The notes under the pieces: model-generated
What the model was told of the DNA's origin: nothing
Seen by the model: the letters and a program-made list of their open reading frames with translations, nothing else
The model's database searches: none
Program-made: the position numbers and the translations under genes
Part shown: positions 10,202-17,885 of the stretch, piece after piece
How positions within the stretch are numbered: the stretch's first letter is position 1
How the letters are laid out: each line of letters begins with the position of its first letter
Source: an uncultured Ectothiorhodospiraceae bacterium
Lineage (GTDB): Bacteria > Pseudomonadota > Gammaproteobacteria > Nitrococcales > Nitrococcaceae
Length of the DNA: 64,000 bases
NCBI GenBank assembly: GCA_913055565.1
Contig: CAJXKP010000005.1
Span: 42,357-106,356 of the forward strand
Direction of reading: 5' to 3'

Positions 10202-10764
10202 GCGATTCCAGCGCCTTTGATTATGCCTATTGCGGCCGGCCACCTCAGGCTGCTGTGGATCGGGCCGCGGCCATCCAATGGCTGGTCATGGACGCCGATG
10301 GGGTTCTCACCGATGGCACCATCGCCACCGGTCCCGAGGGCGAGGACCGCAAGAGCTTTCATGTCCACGACGGCAAGGCGCTGGCGATGCTACGCCGCGC
10401 CGACATCGGCCTCGCCATCGTCAGCGCCCGGGGCTCGGCCGCCCTGGCCGCCCGGGCCGGCGAGCTCAGCATCCACGAGCTGCGCCAGCATGTCGACGAT
10501 AAGGCGCGCGAGCTGGATCGCCTGGCCGCCGCCTACGACATTGCCACCGAGGCCATGGCCTATGTAGGCGATGACATCGTCGATATCGGGGCTTTCAACC
10601 GCGCCGGGTTGAGCGTGGCGGTAGCCGACGCCCACCCCCGGTGCCTCGCTACCAGCCATTGGGTAACCAGCTACGCCGGTGGCCGCGGGGCGGTGCGCGA
10701 GGTCTGTGAGCTCATCCTCGCCGCCCGCGGCGAGCTCGCCAGCATCCTGAAGCGCCATGAGTGA
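10198..10764 (+). CDS. kdsC: 3-deoxy-D-manno-octulosonate 8-phosphate phosphatase
   Basis: HAD-superfamily phosphatase releasing Kdo from Kdo 8-phosphate. It has 188 residues. Motif I is DADGVLTDG with the nucleophile at Asp32 and acid/base Asp34; motif III/IV is YVGDDIVDI. It has no cap domain, as expected for the tetrameric C0-type KdsC. The start overlaps the kdsD stop by 4 bases and the end overlaps lptC by 8 bases, so kdsD-kdsC-lptC is one translational unit. Confidence 0.96.
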   Translation: MSDSSAFDYAYCGRPPQAAVDRAAAIQWLVMDADGVLTDGTIATGPEGEDRKSFHVHDGKALAMLRRADIGLAIVSARGSAALAARAGELSIHELRQHVDDKARELDRLAAAYDIATEAMAYVGDDIVDIGAFNRAGLSVAVADAHPRCLATSHWVTSYAGGRGAVREVCELILAARGELASILKRHE

Positions 10765-11329
10765 GCAGCGGCACTACCTCTACCCCATCGTTGCGGTCGC
10801 TGCTACAGCAGCACTGGGCTGGTGGCTCGTCAGCGAGCCGGATTCGCCGTCAGACCAGGGCCGCAGCGCTGACGGCAAGCGCTCGCCCCAGTACTATGCT
10901 ACGGATGCCACCCTTCACTCGTACACTGCCGGGGGTGCCCTCAACGCCCGCATCAACGGGCAGCGCTTCGACTACTTCAGCGCCGAGGACCATTGGCAGT
11001 TGACTGAGCCCCGATGGCGACGCCTGGCTTACGGCGACAGTGGTCGGCCGTGGCAAGGCCGTGCCCGGCGAGGCCGGTTGAGCGATGATGAGACACGCGG
11101 CCGCTTGCGCGGCGACGTCGTCCTCAAGACACCGGGTAAGCATGGACCCATCCGGGTCTATACGGACCGCCTGCGGCTGTACTTACCCCGCGACTACGCG
11201 GAGACGGCATCGCGGGTGCGCATCAAGGCCCCGCACTGGCAACACACGGGCACCGGCGGCCGGTTCTGGATCGCGGAAGAACGCTTTTCCCTGCTATCGG
11301 ATACGGAGGCTATTTATGACCAACAGTAG
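10757..11329 (+). CDS. lptC: LPS export protein LptC
   Basis: Bitopic inner-membrane protein linking the LptB2FG transporter to the periplasmic LptA bridge. It has 190 residues, one N-terminal transmembrane helix (about 7-24), and a periplasmic beta-jellyroll region with ARINGQRFDYF and IRVYTDRLRLYLPRDYAET. Sequence similarity in this family is weak, so the assignment leans on the kdsC-lptC-lptA-lptB order. It overlaps lptA by 14 bases. Confidence 0.9.
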   Translation: MSEQRHYLYPIVAVAATAALGWWLVSEPDSPSDQGRSADGKRSPQYYATDATLHSYTAGGALNARINGQRFDYFSAEDHWQLTEPRWRRLAYGDSGRPWQGRARRGRLSDDETRGRLRGDVVLKTPGKHGPIRVYTDRLRLYLPRDYAETASRVRIKAPHWQHTGTGGRFWIAEERFSLLSDTEAIYDQQ

Positions 11330-11855
11330 GAGCCGCCCGGGTCGCGCCTGGGGCCGCGTAACGCTCGCCCTGGTGATGACCACCGCAGTAGGCACCGCGG
11401 TCGGACAGCAAGACGGCAATCAGAATCCGATCAACCTCGAGGCGGACAAGGCGCAGCTCAACAACGCCACGGGTGAGAGCGTCTACACCGGCGACGTCAA
11501 GCTGACACGGGGTAAGACCGTCATCACCGGTGACCGACTGGAGCTCTACACCAACGACAACGGCGAGTTGGAGCGCGCCGTAGTCACCGGCGAGCCCGCG
11601 ACCTACAAGGGTAGACCTCAACCCGACGAGGGCATCGTTCGCGGCGAGGCGCCGCGCATGATCTATTACGCGGGTGCCGACGAGCGGATTCGCATGACCA
11701 ATGGCGCCGTTCTATGGCGCGACCAGGACCGCCTGGAAGGTCAGACCGTGGTTTATCGCATGCAAGAGGACACCGTCGAGGCGGCCAGCGGCGAGGACTC
11801 GGATCAGCGCATTAACATCACACTCCAGCCCGATTCGTCCGGGGACGGGGAGTAG
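11316..11855 (+). CDS. lptA: LPS transport periplasmic protein LptA
   Basis: Periplasmic bridge protein carrying LPS from LptC to the outer-membrane LptDE complex. The ATG at 11316 gives 179 residues with a signal peptide (about 1-30, ending near GTAVGQ) preceded by a GGAGG-like site; the longer open frame from 11085 runs inside lptC. The OstA/LptA repeats appear as INLEADKAQLNNATGESVYTG and GDRLELYTNDNGELERAVVTG, each cited here in part. It ends 3 bases before lptB. Confidence 0.93.
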   Translation: MTNSRSRPGRAWGRVTLALVMTTAVGTAVGQQDGNQNPINLEADKAQLNNATGESVYTGDVKLTRGKTVITGDRLELYTNDNGELERAVVTGEPATYKGRPQPDEGIVRGEAPRMIYYAGADERIRMTNGAVLWRDQDRLEGQTVVYRMQEDTVEAASGEDSDQRINITLQPDSSGDGE

Positions 11856-11858
11856 CCC

Positions 11859-12602
11859 ATGGCGGAGAGTGACCGCGCGGTTCGGCTCGAGGCCCATCAT
11901 CTGACCAAGCGCTTCCGCGGGCGAGCCGTGGTCTCGGACAACTCCGTCGCCGTCAGCAGCGGCGAGATCGTCGGCCTGCTCGGCCCCAACGGCGCGGGCA
12001 AGACCACGAGCTTTTACATGATCGTGGGCCTCATCCAGCCCGATGAGGGGCGCATCGAGCTGGACCACCGGGATATAACGGCGCTACCGATGCACGCCCG
12101 AGCGCGGCGAGGCATCGGGTACCTACCCCAGGAGGCCTCCGTTTTCCGCAAGCTATCCGTAATAGACAACCTCCTGGCCGTGCTTGAGTTGCGGCCCGGA
12201 CTGAGCGCGGCCGCGCGACGCCAACGCGCCGAGGCCCTGATGGCCGAATTCGGTATCGCGCACCTGCGCGATCAGCTCGGTATCAGTCTCTCGGGCGGTG
12301 AACGCCGGCGCGTCGAGATCGCACGCGCGCTCGCCGCGGAGCCTCGCTTCATACTCCTGGACGAGCCCTTCGCGGGGGTCGACCCCATCTCCGTTGGGGA
12401 TATCAAGGGCATCGTGACCCATCTGGTCGAACGTGGCATCGGCGTATTGATCACGGACCATAACGTTCGCGAGACACTGGGCATTGTGGATCGCGCCTAT
12501 ATCCTCAATGCTGGCGAGGTCATCGCTGATGGGGCACCCGCCACCATCCTCGCCGATGAGCAGGTGCAATCGGTTTATCTCGGCCGCGACTTCCGGTTGT
12601 AA
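11859..12602 (+). CDS. lptB: LPS export ABC transporter ATPase LptB
   Basis: ATPase of the LptB2FG complex that extracts LPS from the inner membrane. It has 247 residues. Walker A GPNGAGKT is at 42-49, the signature is [14 protein letters not shown], and Walker B is [13 protein letters not shown]. The H-loop is [10 protein letters not shown]. High conservation and position leave no real alternative. There are 91 bases to rpoN, long enough for an independent rpoN promoter. Confidence 0.97.
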   Translation: MAESDRAVRLEAHHLTKRFRGRAVVSDNSVAVSSGEIVGLLGPNGAGKTTSFYMIVGLIQPDEGRIELDHRDITALPMHARARRGIGYLPQEASVFRKLSVIDNLLAVLELRPGLSAAARRQRAEALMAEFGIAHLRDQLGISLSGGERRRVEIARALAAEPRFILLDEPFAGVDPISVGDIKGIVTHLVERGIGVLITDHNVRETLGIVDRAYILNAGEVIADGAPATILADEQVQSVYLGRDFRL

Positions 12603-12693
12603 TGCCCATGACACGTTCTAAGCGACCGGTAACTAGGATACAGTGGAACCAGAGCGGCGACCGTTGCCGATCCAGAGCTAGCATCGAGCGACG

Positions 12694-14169
12694 ATGAAAC
12701 AATCCTTACAGCTTGGTCTGGGCCAACAGCTAACCATGACGCCTCAGTTGCAGCAGGCGATCCGCCTACTGCAACTGTCGACGCTGGAGCTACGCCATGA
12801 GATCCAGGAGGCCCTGGAATCCAACCTCATGCTGGAACAGGCGAGCGAGACCGAGGACGACGCCGACACGGACGCGGAAACCGAGCACGGCGAGGGCTCC
12901 GATTCGGCAACCGCGAGCGACACGAACGAAACTGGCAGTGACGAGTCGGTGACCGATCAGCTGGCTAGCCAACTGGATGTGGATGCCAACTGGGACGAGG
13001 TCTACGACGGCGCCACCCCCTACAGTCAGCCCGACCATGATGACGAGCGATCGCTGTTCGAGAACCAGTCGGCGGGCGGCCAGAGCCTCCAGGACTACCT
13101 GCACTGGCAGATCGGGCTCACCGGCCTGAGCGAGCGTGATCAGATCATTGCGGAGACCATCGTCGAGGCCGTTGGGGATGACGGCTATCTCACCAGTGAC
13201 CTAGAGGCGTTGCGAGCCACGTTCCCGGCCGAATGGAAGCTCGACACCGATGATGTCGAGGCGGTGTTGCGGCGCGTTCAGCACCTCGATCCGGTCGGCG
13301 TCGCGGCGCGCGAGCCGCGCGAGGCGCTGCTCATCCAGCTCCATGAGCTGCCGAGTTCGACGCCCTACCGCGAGACCGCGGAGCGGCTCATCGATCGCTA
13401 CCTGGAGCTGCTCGCGAACCGCCAGTACGCTCAGCTCAAGCGCCGCCTACGCATCGACCAGGACGAGCTGGCAGCCACGGTGGGCCTGATACAGACCCTA
13501 GACCCCCATCCGGGCTCACAGATCAGCGACGAACGCGCCAGCTACGTCATCCCCGATGTCTTCGTTCGTCGGGGCCAGGACGGCGGGTGGTACGTCGACA
13601 TCAACGACCACGCCCACCCCCGGCTCCGGGTAAACAGCTACTACGCGAGCCTGGTACGCCGCGGCGACACGAGCGCCGACAACACCATGATGCGCCAACA
13701 TCTGCAGGAGGCGCGTTGGTTCATCAAGAGCCTGCAATCCCGTAATGAGACGCTCCTGCGCGTGGCTGAGTGCATCGTCGAGCGCCAGCGAGGCTTCCTC
13801 GAGCATGGCGAGGAGGCGATGCAACCGCTGGTACTGCGCGAGATCGCCGAGGCGATCGAGATGCACGAGTCGACGATCTCACGCATCACCACGCAGAAGT
13901 ACATGCACACCCCGCGCGGGACGTTCGAGTTCAAGTACTTCTTCTCCAGTCACGTCCAAACGGTCGACGGCGGTGAATGCGCCGCGACCGCTATCCGAGC
14001 CCGTATCCGGCGGCTGGTAGCCGCCGAGGATCCGGCGCGGCCCCTCAGCGACAACCGGCTCACCGAGCTGTTGCGCGACGAGGGCATCAACGTGGCGCGG
14101 CGGACCGTGGCCAAGTACCGCGAGGCCATGGCCATCGCCTCGTCCACGGAGCGCAAACGCCTTGCCTGA
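12694..14169 (+). CDS. rpoN: RNA polymerase sigma-54 factor
   Basis: Sigma-54, which directs polymerase to -24/-12 promoters in response to AAA+ activators. It has 491 residues. Region I is Gln/Leu-rich (residues 1-50). Region II is an unusually acidic spacer (about 48-125, dominated by Asp, Glu, Ser, Thr). The core-binding region follows, then the helix-turn-helix, and the invariant RpoN box ARRTVAKYRE sits at about 468-477. It is followed by hpf, ptsN and rapZ, the usual nitrogen-PTS context. Confidence 0.98.
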   Translation: MKQSLQLGLGQQLTMTPQLQQAIRLLQLSTLELRHEIQEALESNLMLEQASETEDDADTDAETEHGEGSDSATASDTNETGSDESVTDQLASQLDVDANWDEVYDGATPYSQPDHDDERSLFENQSAGGQSLQDYLHWQIGLTGLSERDQIIAETIVEAVGDDGYLTSDLEALRATFPAEWKLDTDDVEAVLRRVQHLDPVGVAAREPREALLIQLHELPSSTPYRETAERLIDRYLELLANRQYAQLKRRLRIDQDELAATVGLIQTLDPHPGSQISDERASYVIPDVFVRRGQDGGWYVDINDHAHPRLRVNSYYASLVRRGDTSADNTMMRQHLQEARWFIKSLQSRNETLLRVAECIVERQRGFLEHGEEAMQPLVLREIAEAIEMHESTISRITTQKYMHTPRGTFEFKYFFSSHVQTVDGGECAATAIRARIRRLVAAEDPARPLSDNRLTELLRDEGINVARRTVAKYREAMAIASSTERKRLA

Positions 14170-14184
14170 GTGAAAGGAGGCTGT

Positions 14185-14514
14185 ATGCAGATCGACATCA
14201 CTGGTCACCACGTGACAATCACCGACAGTCTGCACGAGCATGTCACGACGAAGTTCGACAAGCTCCAGCGGCATTTCGACAACCTGGTTGATGGTCACGT
14301 CATACTGACCGTGGAGAAGCTCGTCCACCGGGCTGAGGCAACGCTGACGGTCCGTGGCGCCAAGCTATTCGCCGACGCCACCCATGAGGACATGTACGCC
14401 GCTATTGACGCCCTCGTCGGCAAGCTCGATCGGCAAGTGGTTAAGCACAAGGAGAAACTCAACGACCATCGCCGTAACGAGGGCTCCGTGGGGGAAGCAC
14501 TGCAGTCGGAGTAG
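14185..14514 (+). CDS. hpf: Ribosome hibernation promoting factor, short form
   Basis: Binds the 30S decoding centre and silences ribosomes in stationary phase. The ATG at 14185 is chosen because a strong Shine-Dalgarno AAAGGAGG lies at 14173-14180; the open frame from 14170 would start inside that site. It has 109 residues with a single HPF domain (MQIDITGHHVTITDSL at the start, DMYAAIDALVGKLDRQ later) and no C-terminal dimerisation domain, so it is the short form. It begins 15 bases after rpoN. Confidence 0.94.
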   Translation: MQIDITGHHVTITDSLHEHVTTKFDKLQRHFDNLVDGHVILTVEKLVHRAEATLTVRGAKLFADATHEDMYAAIDALVGKLDRQVVKHKEKLNDHRRNEGSVGEALQSE

Positions 14515-14619
14515 GCGTAGACTAGCGATGGACGCTTGGGCCGGGATGGGCGTCATACGCGCCCGCCTCGGCCCCACGATCGCCGAGCCAGCGCCGCAAG
14601 CACCAAGCGAGGCCGGGGC

Positions 14620-15090
14620 ATGAACATCGCTAACCTGCTGGCACCGGAACGGATTCGGGCCGGTGCCGAGGCCACAAGCAAGAAGCGGACACTGGAGTTG
14701 CTCAGTGAGCTGCTCACGGGCGACGCCGGTGATCCGGAGACGCGCAACGTCCTGGAGAGCCTGATCAGTCGCGAGCGTCTGGGGGCAACGGGTCTCGGGC
14801 GGGGCGTGGCACTGCCGCACGCCCGCGTGGCGACGGTCACCGAACCGACAGCGGCGCTGGTCCGGCTTAATGAGGCGGTAGACTTCGACGCCATCGATAA
14901 GCAGCGCGTCGACCTGCTGCTGGCGCTACTCGTCCCCGAGGATTCCACCGACGAGCACCTGCGGCTGTTACGCTCGCTCGCCGAGATGTTCCGCGACACC
15001 GACTTCTGCGAGCAGCTACGAGGCAATCAAACCGCCGAGGCGATGTATCAGCAGATCATCGACTGGCAGGAGCAACACGGCGCGGCATGA
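14620..15090 (+). CDS. ptsN: Nitrogen PTS EIIA (PtsN)
   Basis: Regulatory EIIA-Ntr, phosphorylated by the HPr-like relay and affecting potassium uptake, sigma-54 functions and envelope stress in relatives. The ATG at 14620 gives 157 residues; the open frame from 14536 adds an unlikely basic leader. The phospho-acceptor is His67 in GVALPHARV. It is preceded by hpf and overlaps the HPr-kinase-like gene by 4 bases, so the two are probably translated together. Confidence 0.95.
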   Translation: MNIANLLAPERIRAGAEATSKKRTLELLSELLTGDAGDPETRNVLESLISRERLGATGLGRGVALPHARVATVTEPTAALVRLNEAVDFDAIDKQRVDLLLALLVPEDSTDEHLRLLRSLAEMFRDTDFCEQLRGNQTAEAMYQQIIDWQEQHGAA

Positions 15091-15878
15091 CGCTGCCCGT
15101 TGGCCTGGATGAACTAGCCCACGCGCTGGGCGCCGAGCTAGCACGACGCCCGCGGGAACGACTAGCGCTCCCCCTCGATTGCCCCGAGTGGCTCGGCGCG
15201 ACGGCCAGCCATCCCCTACGCCTGGCCGCCGACAACGCCCCGGGGACTCCCCCACCCGCTGCCTGGATCGCAACTAGCCCGCGATCACTGCCGGCCGATG
15301 ACGGCGTGCCCGCGCTCATTACGCAGCACCCGATCAGCGATCTGCGCTTTCGAGTCAACCACTTCCTCGATCGCCATCTGCCGCGGCTGATACCCGGGAC
15401 CCTCATGGCCCTCGCGGGCGGCGGCGTACTGATCCAGGGACCGGCCGGATGTGGCAAGAGCCGCACGGCCGTTGAGCTCATCGACCGCGGGCATCGCCTC
15501 GTCGCCGATGATGCGGTTACCCTGCACGCCAGCAGCCAGCGGGGCCTGGCGGGACACGCCCCGCGCGCGAGCGCCGGCTTTCTCCAGTTGCGGGGGCTCG
15601 GGCCCATTGCCGTGCGTGACCATTACCCGGATGGGGTCAGCGGCGCCCGCGAGCTGTTGCTGGTGGTCGGTCTGAACTCGAGCAACCAAGGCGAGCCACT
15701 GCGCGGTGGCTGGTCGAGCATCGGGCTCATGGGACGTCGCTTGCCGCACATCGCGCTCCATGCGACGGCACCGCCGGCCCTGCTCATCGAGCTTGCCGCC
15801 CGCGAGATCACGCGGAACGGGGCGCCGCTAACGGGCGTCCAACGACTCAGCGATCAGCAGGGGAGTATCCGCGCGTGA
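15087..15878 (+). CDS. HPr kinase/phosphorylase-like protein, divergent
   Basis: A 263-residue protein, shorter than the usual 310 or so. The C-terminal half is recognisably HprK-like: P-loop GPAGCGKS at 118-125, then ELIDRGHRLVADDAV at 130-144 with the Asp pair 141-142. However, the His-Gly pair expected before the P-loop is replaced (TLMALAGGG), the Glu after the P-loop Ser is Arg126, and the Glu of the EIRGLG signature is Gln167 (QLRGLG). The N-terminal domain is short and divergent. It sits between ptsN and rapZ with 4-base overlaps on both sides. A catalytically altered or regulatory HprK is possible; I leave the symbol empty because activity is doubtful. Confidence 0.75.
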   Translation: MTLPVGLDELAHALGAELARRPRERLALPLDCPEWLGATASHPLRLAADNAPGTPPPAAWIATSPRSLPADDGVPALITQHPISDLRFRVNHFLDRHLPRLIPGTLMALAGGGVLIQGPAGCGKSRTAVELIDRGHRLVADDAVTLHASSQRGLAGHAPRASAGFLQLRGLGPIAVRDHYPDGVSGARELLLVVGLNSSNQGEPLRGGWSSIGLMGRRLPHIALHATAPPALLIELAAREITRNGAPLTGVQRLSDQQGSIRA

Positions 15879-16735
15879 GGCTAATTATCATTAGCGGCCT
15901 ATCCGGCTCGGGCAAGAGCGTCGCCCTCAACACCCTGGAGGACGCCGGGTTCTACTGTATCGATAACCTCCCTGTCGGCCTGCTCGAGGCCTTTCGGGAT
16001 CATCTCCATTACCTCGCGGATGGCGACGCGGATCACTACGCCGTAGGTATTGATGCGCGCAATCGCCTGGCCGCCCTCGAGCGACTGCCGACCATCCTCC
16101 AAGGCATCGACGACAGCCGTATCGACTGCGAGATCCTGTTTCTGGATGCCCACCACGACACCCTCATCAAACGCTTCAAGGAGACGCGCCGTCGCCACCC
16201 ATTGGGCGGCCCCAACAGCAGCACGACGCTGTCCGAGGCCATTGCGCGCGAGGCCGAGCTCCTCCGCCCCCTCCAGGAACGGGCCGACCTGGTCATCGAT
16301 ACCACCCAAACCGGCGTCCACGAGCTCCGAGAACTGGTACGGCAGCGCCTGATACGCGAGCCGGCCCAGATGTCGGTACTGCTCGAATCCTTCGGCTATA
16401 AGCACGGCACACCGAGCGACGCCGACTTCGTCTTCGACGTGCGTTGCCTGCCCAACCCCTACTGGGATCCCGAGCTCCGCGGCCTCACGGGCCGCGATCA
16501 GGCCATTCGCGATTACCTGGGCGGTCATCCCGATGTCGTCGCCCTGCGCGACGACGTGCTGAGCTTTCTGCGACGCTGGCTGCCGTGCTTTGAGCGCGAG
16601 AATCGCAGCTATCTAACCATCGCCATGGGCTGCACCGGCGGCCAGCATCGTTCCGTCTACCTCGTCGAGGAGTTCGCTGAGCAGCTGCGCAACGACGGCC
16701 AGACCATCGCCACGCGGCATCGGGAAATGGCATGA
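15875..16735 (+). CDS. rapZ: RNase adapter protein RapZ
   Basis: Nucleotide-binding adapter that in enterobacteria directs RNase E to the GlmZ small RNA and so tunes glucosamine-6-phosphate synthase. It has 286 residues; the start is GTG, overlapping the preceding stop. Walker A GLSGSGKS is at 8-15, followed by DAGFYCIDNLP. The C-terminal domain has FGYKHGTPSDADFVFDVR (in part) and the conserved GCTGGQHRSVYLVE. In lineages without GlmZ the role is less clear. It overlaps the EIIA gene by 4 bases. Confidence 0.95.
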   Translation: MRLIIISGLSGSGKSVALNTLEDAGFYCIDNLPVGLLEAFRDHLHYLADGDADHYAVGIDARNRLAALERLPTILQGIDDSRIDCEILFLDAHHDTLIKRFKETRRRHPLGGPNSSTTLSEAIAREAELLRPLQERADLVIDTTQTGVHELRELVRQRLIREPAQMSVLLESFGYKHGTPSDADFVFDVRCLPNPYWDPELRGLTGRDQAIRDYLGGHPDVVALRDDVLSFLRRWLPCFERENRSYLTIAMGCTGGQHRSVYLVEEFAEQLRNDGQTIATRHREMA

Positions 16736-17157
16736 GCGTCGGCGTTCTGGTGGTAACGCATAACCGCCTCGGCGAGGAGCTTATCGCGATCGTCGAGGAC
16801 ATCATGGCGGGCCAGCCCCTGGCCTGCGCCTCGCTGGCCGTGCGTTCCGGTGACGACCTGCGCGCCCTGATGGCGCGCGGCCATGAGCAGCTCGCCGGCC
16901 TCGACCGGGGCGACGGCGTGCTCATCCTCGCGGATGCCTTCGGCTCAACGCCGAGCAATATCGCCGTTCGCCTGGGCCGTGACGCGCGGACAGCCGTGGT
17001 CTCGGGCGTCAACCTGCCCATGTTGCTGCGGGTCATGAACTACCCGGAACTGGACCTGGCCGACCTAAGCGAGCGCGCCTATAGCGGTGGGCGGGACGGT
17101 GTTATTCGCGTCGATCCCGCGGCATCGCAAAGAGCGGACGGAACAGGCCAACGGTGA
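16732..17157 (+). CDS. PTS EIIA component, mannose type
   Basis: Cytoplasmic EIIA of the mannose/sorbose superfamily, 141 residues, with the phospho-acceptor His10 in VVTHNRLGEEL and the later GGSTPSN-like element ADAFGSTPSN. There is no EIIB, EIIC or EIID gene nearby, so it is probably a regulatory phospho-carrier rather than part of a sugar permease. That is common in proteobacteria carrying an hprK-ptsH cluster. It is followed by HPr. Confidence 0.9.
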   Translation: MSVGVLVVTHNRLGEELIAIVEDIMAGQPLACASLAVRSGDDLRALMARGHEQLAGLDRGDGVLILADAFGSTPSNIAVRLGRDARTAVVSGVNLPMLLRVMNYPELDLADLSERAYSGGRDGVIRVDPAASQRADGTGQR

Positions 17158-17188
17158 CACCCCCAAGCCAAGCCCGGAGAACCCTAGC

Positions 17189-17461
17189 TTGCGTGTTGAA
17201 CGAACCGTCGAGATCGTCAATCGCCTCGGCCTGCATGCCCGGGCGGCGGCCCTTCTAGCCAGCCGCGCCAGCGCCTTCGAGGCGAGCATCTGGCTCGATC
17301 GTCATGGCGACGAGGTTAACGCCAAGAGCATCATGGGCCTGATGACGCTGGCAGCCGCTCAGGGGACGACTCTGACGCTCATCGCCGACGGTGATGACGC
17401 CGAGGCGGCCGTAGACAGCCTCAGCCACCTCGTCGCCAATCGCTTCGAGGAGAACGACTGA
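17189..17461 (+). CDS. ptsH: Phosphocarrier protein HPr
   Basis: HPr relays phosphate from enzyme I to EIIA proteins. The best start is TTG at 17189, with GGAGA at 17176-17180 as its likely ribosome site. This gives 90 residues beginning MRVERTVEI, which matches HPr length; the frame is open from 17087 but upstream residues are not HPr-like and overlap the EIIA gene. The active histidine is His16 (GLHARAA) and the regulatory serine is Ser47 (KSIMGLM), equivalent to His15 and Ser46. The usual Pro after the active-site Arg is Ala. No ptsI follows; the next gene is on the opposite strand. Confidence 0.92.
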   Translation: MRVERTVEIVNRLGLHARAAALLASRASAFEASIWLDRHGDEVNAKSIMGLMTLAAAQGTTLTLIADGDDAEAAVDSLSHLVANRFEEND

Positions 17462-17522
17462 CCTCCAGCGTCTTCGGTCCGCCAGCGCGACGCCGGCGGC
17501 CAGTCACCAATCTCGACCAGAG

Positions 17523-17861
17523 CTAATCATCATCGGCCTCCTGCTTCAGGCGCTCGAAGTGCTTGCGCGTAAGCCGCTGGAACCGCGGTGTCACGCCACT
17601 ATCCTCGTAGATGGGATCGCCCAATTCGTCCTCGGCGACGACGTCCCGACCCTGGACATAGGGAAAAGCGACCTCCAATTCGTCCAGGGCCGCCGACAGT
17701 AACTCCGTGATCAGCTGAGCCTCCGAGCGTCCGGGATAGAGCTCGGCGAGGGCCGCGATCTTGGCAGCGTCATGCACCGGTAGCCGCACCGCATAATACT
17801 CGCGGGTGCGTTGCTCGCTCGCACCCTGCTCCCAGAGTTCAACCAGATCGTGTACGCGCAT
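17523..17861 (-). CDS. Conserved hypothetical protein
   Basis: A 112-residue acidic soluble protein with no signal peptide or membrane segment. It contains a ribbon-helix-helix-like central part (RLPVHDAAKIAALAELYPGRSEAQLITELLSAAL, in part) that could bind DNA. I recall similar pseudomonad proteins annotated as pilin assembly or type 1 pili tip component, but nothing in this sequence supports a pilus role. It lies 24 bases upstream of the pmbA stop-proximal end in the same orientation and converges with HPr. Confidence 0.7.
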   Translation of the reverse strand: MRVHDLVELWEQGASEQRTREYYAVRLPVHDAAKIAALAELYPGRSEAQLITELLSAALDELEVAFPYVQGRDVVAEDELGDPIYEDSGVTPRFQRLTRKHFERLKQEADDD

Positions 17862-17885
17862 TAGCCTCCCCTTGTGTTTTGGGAC

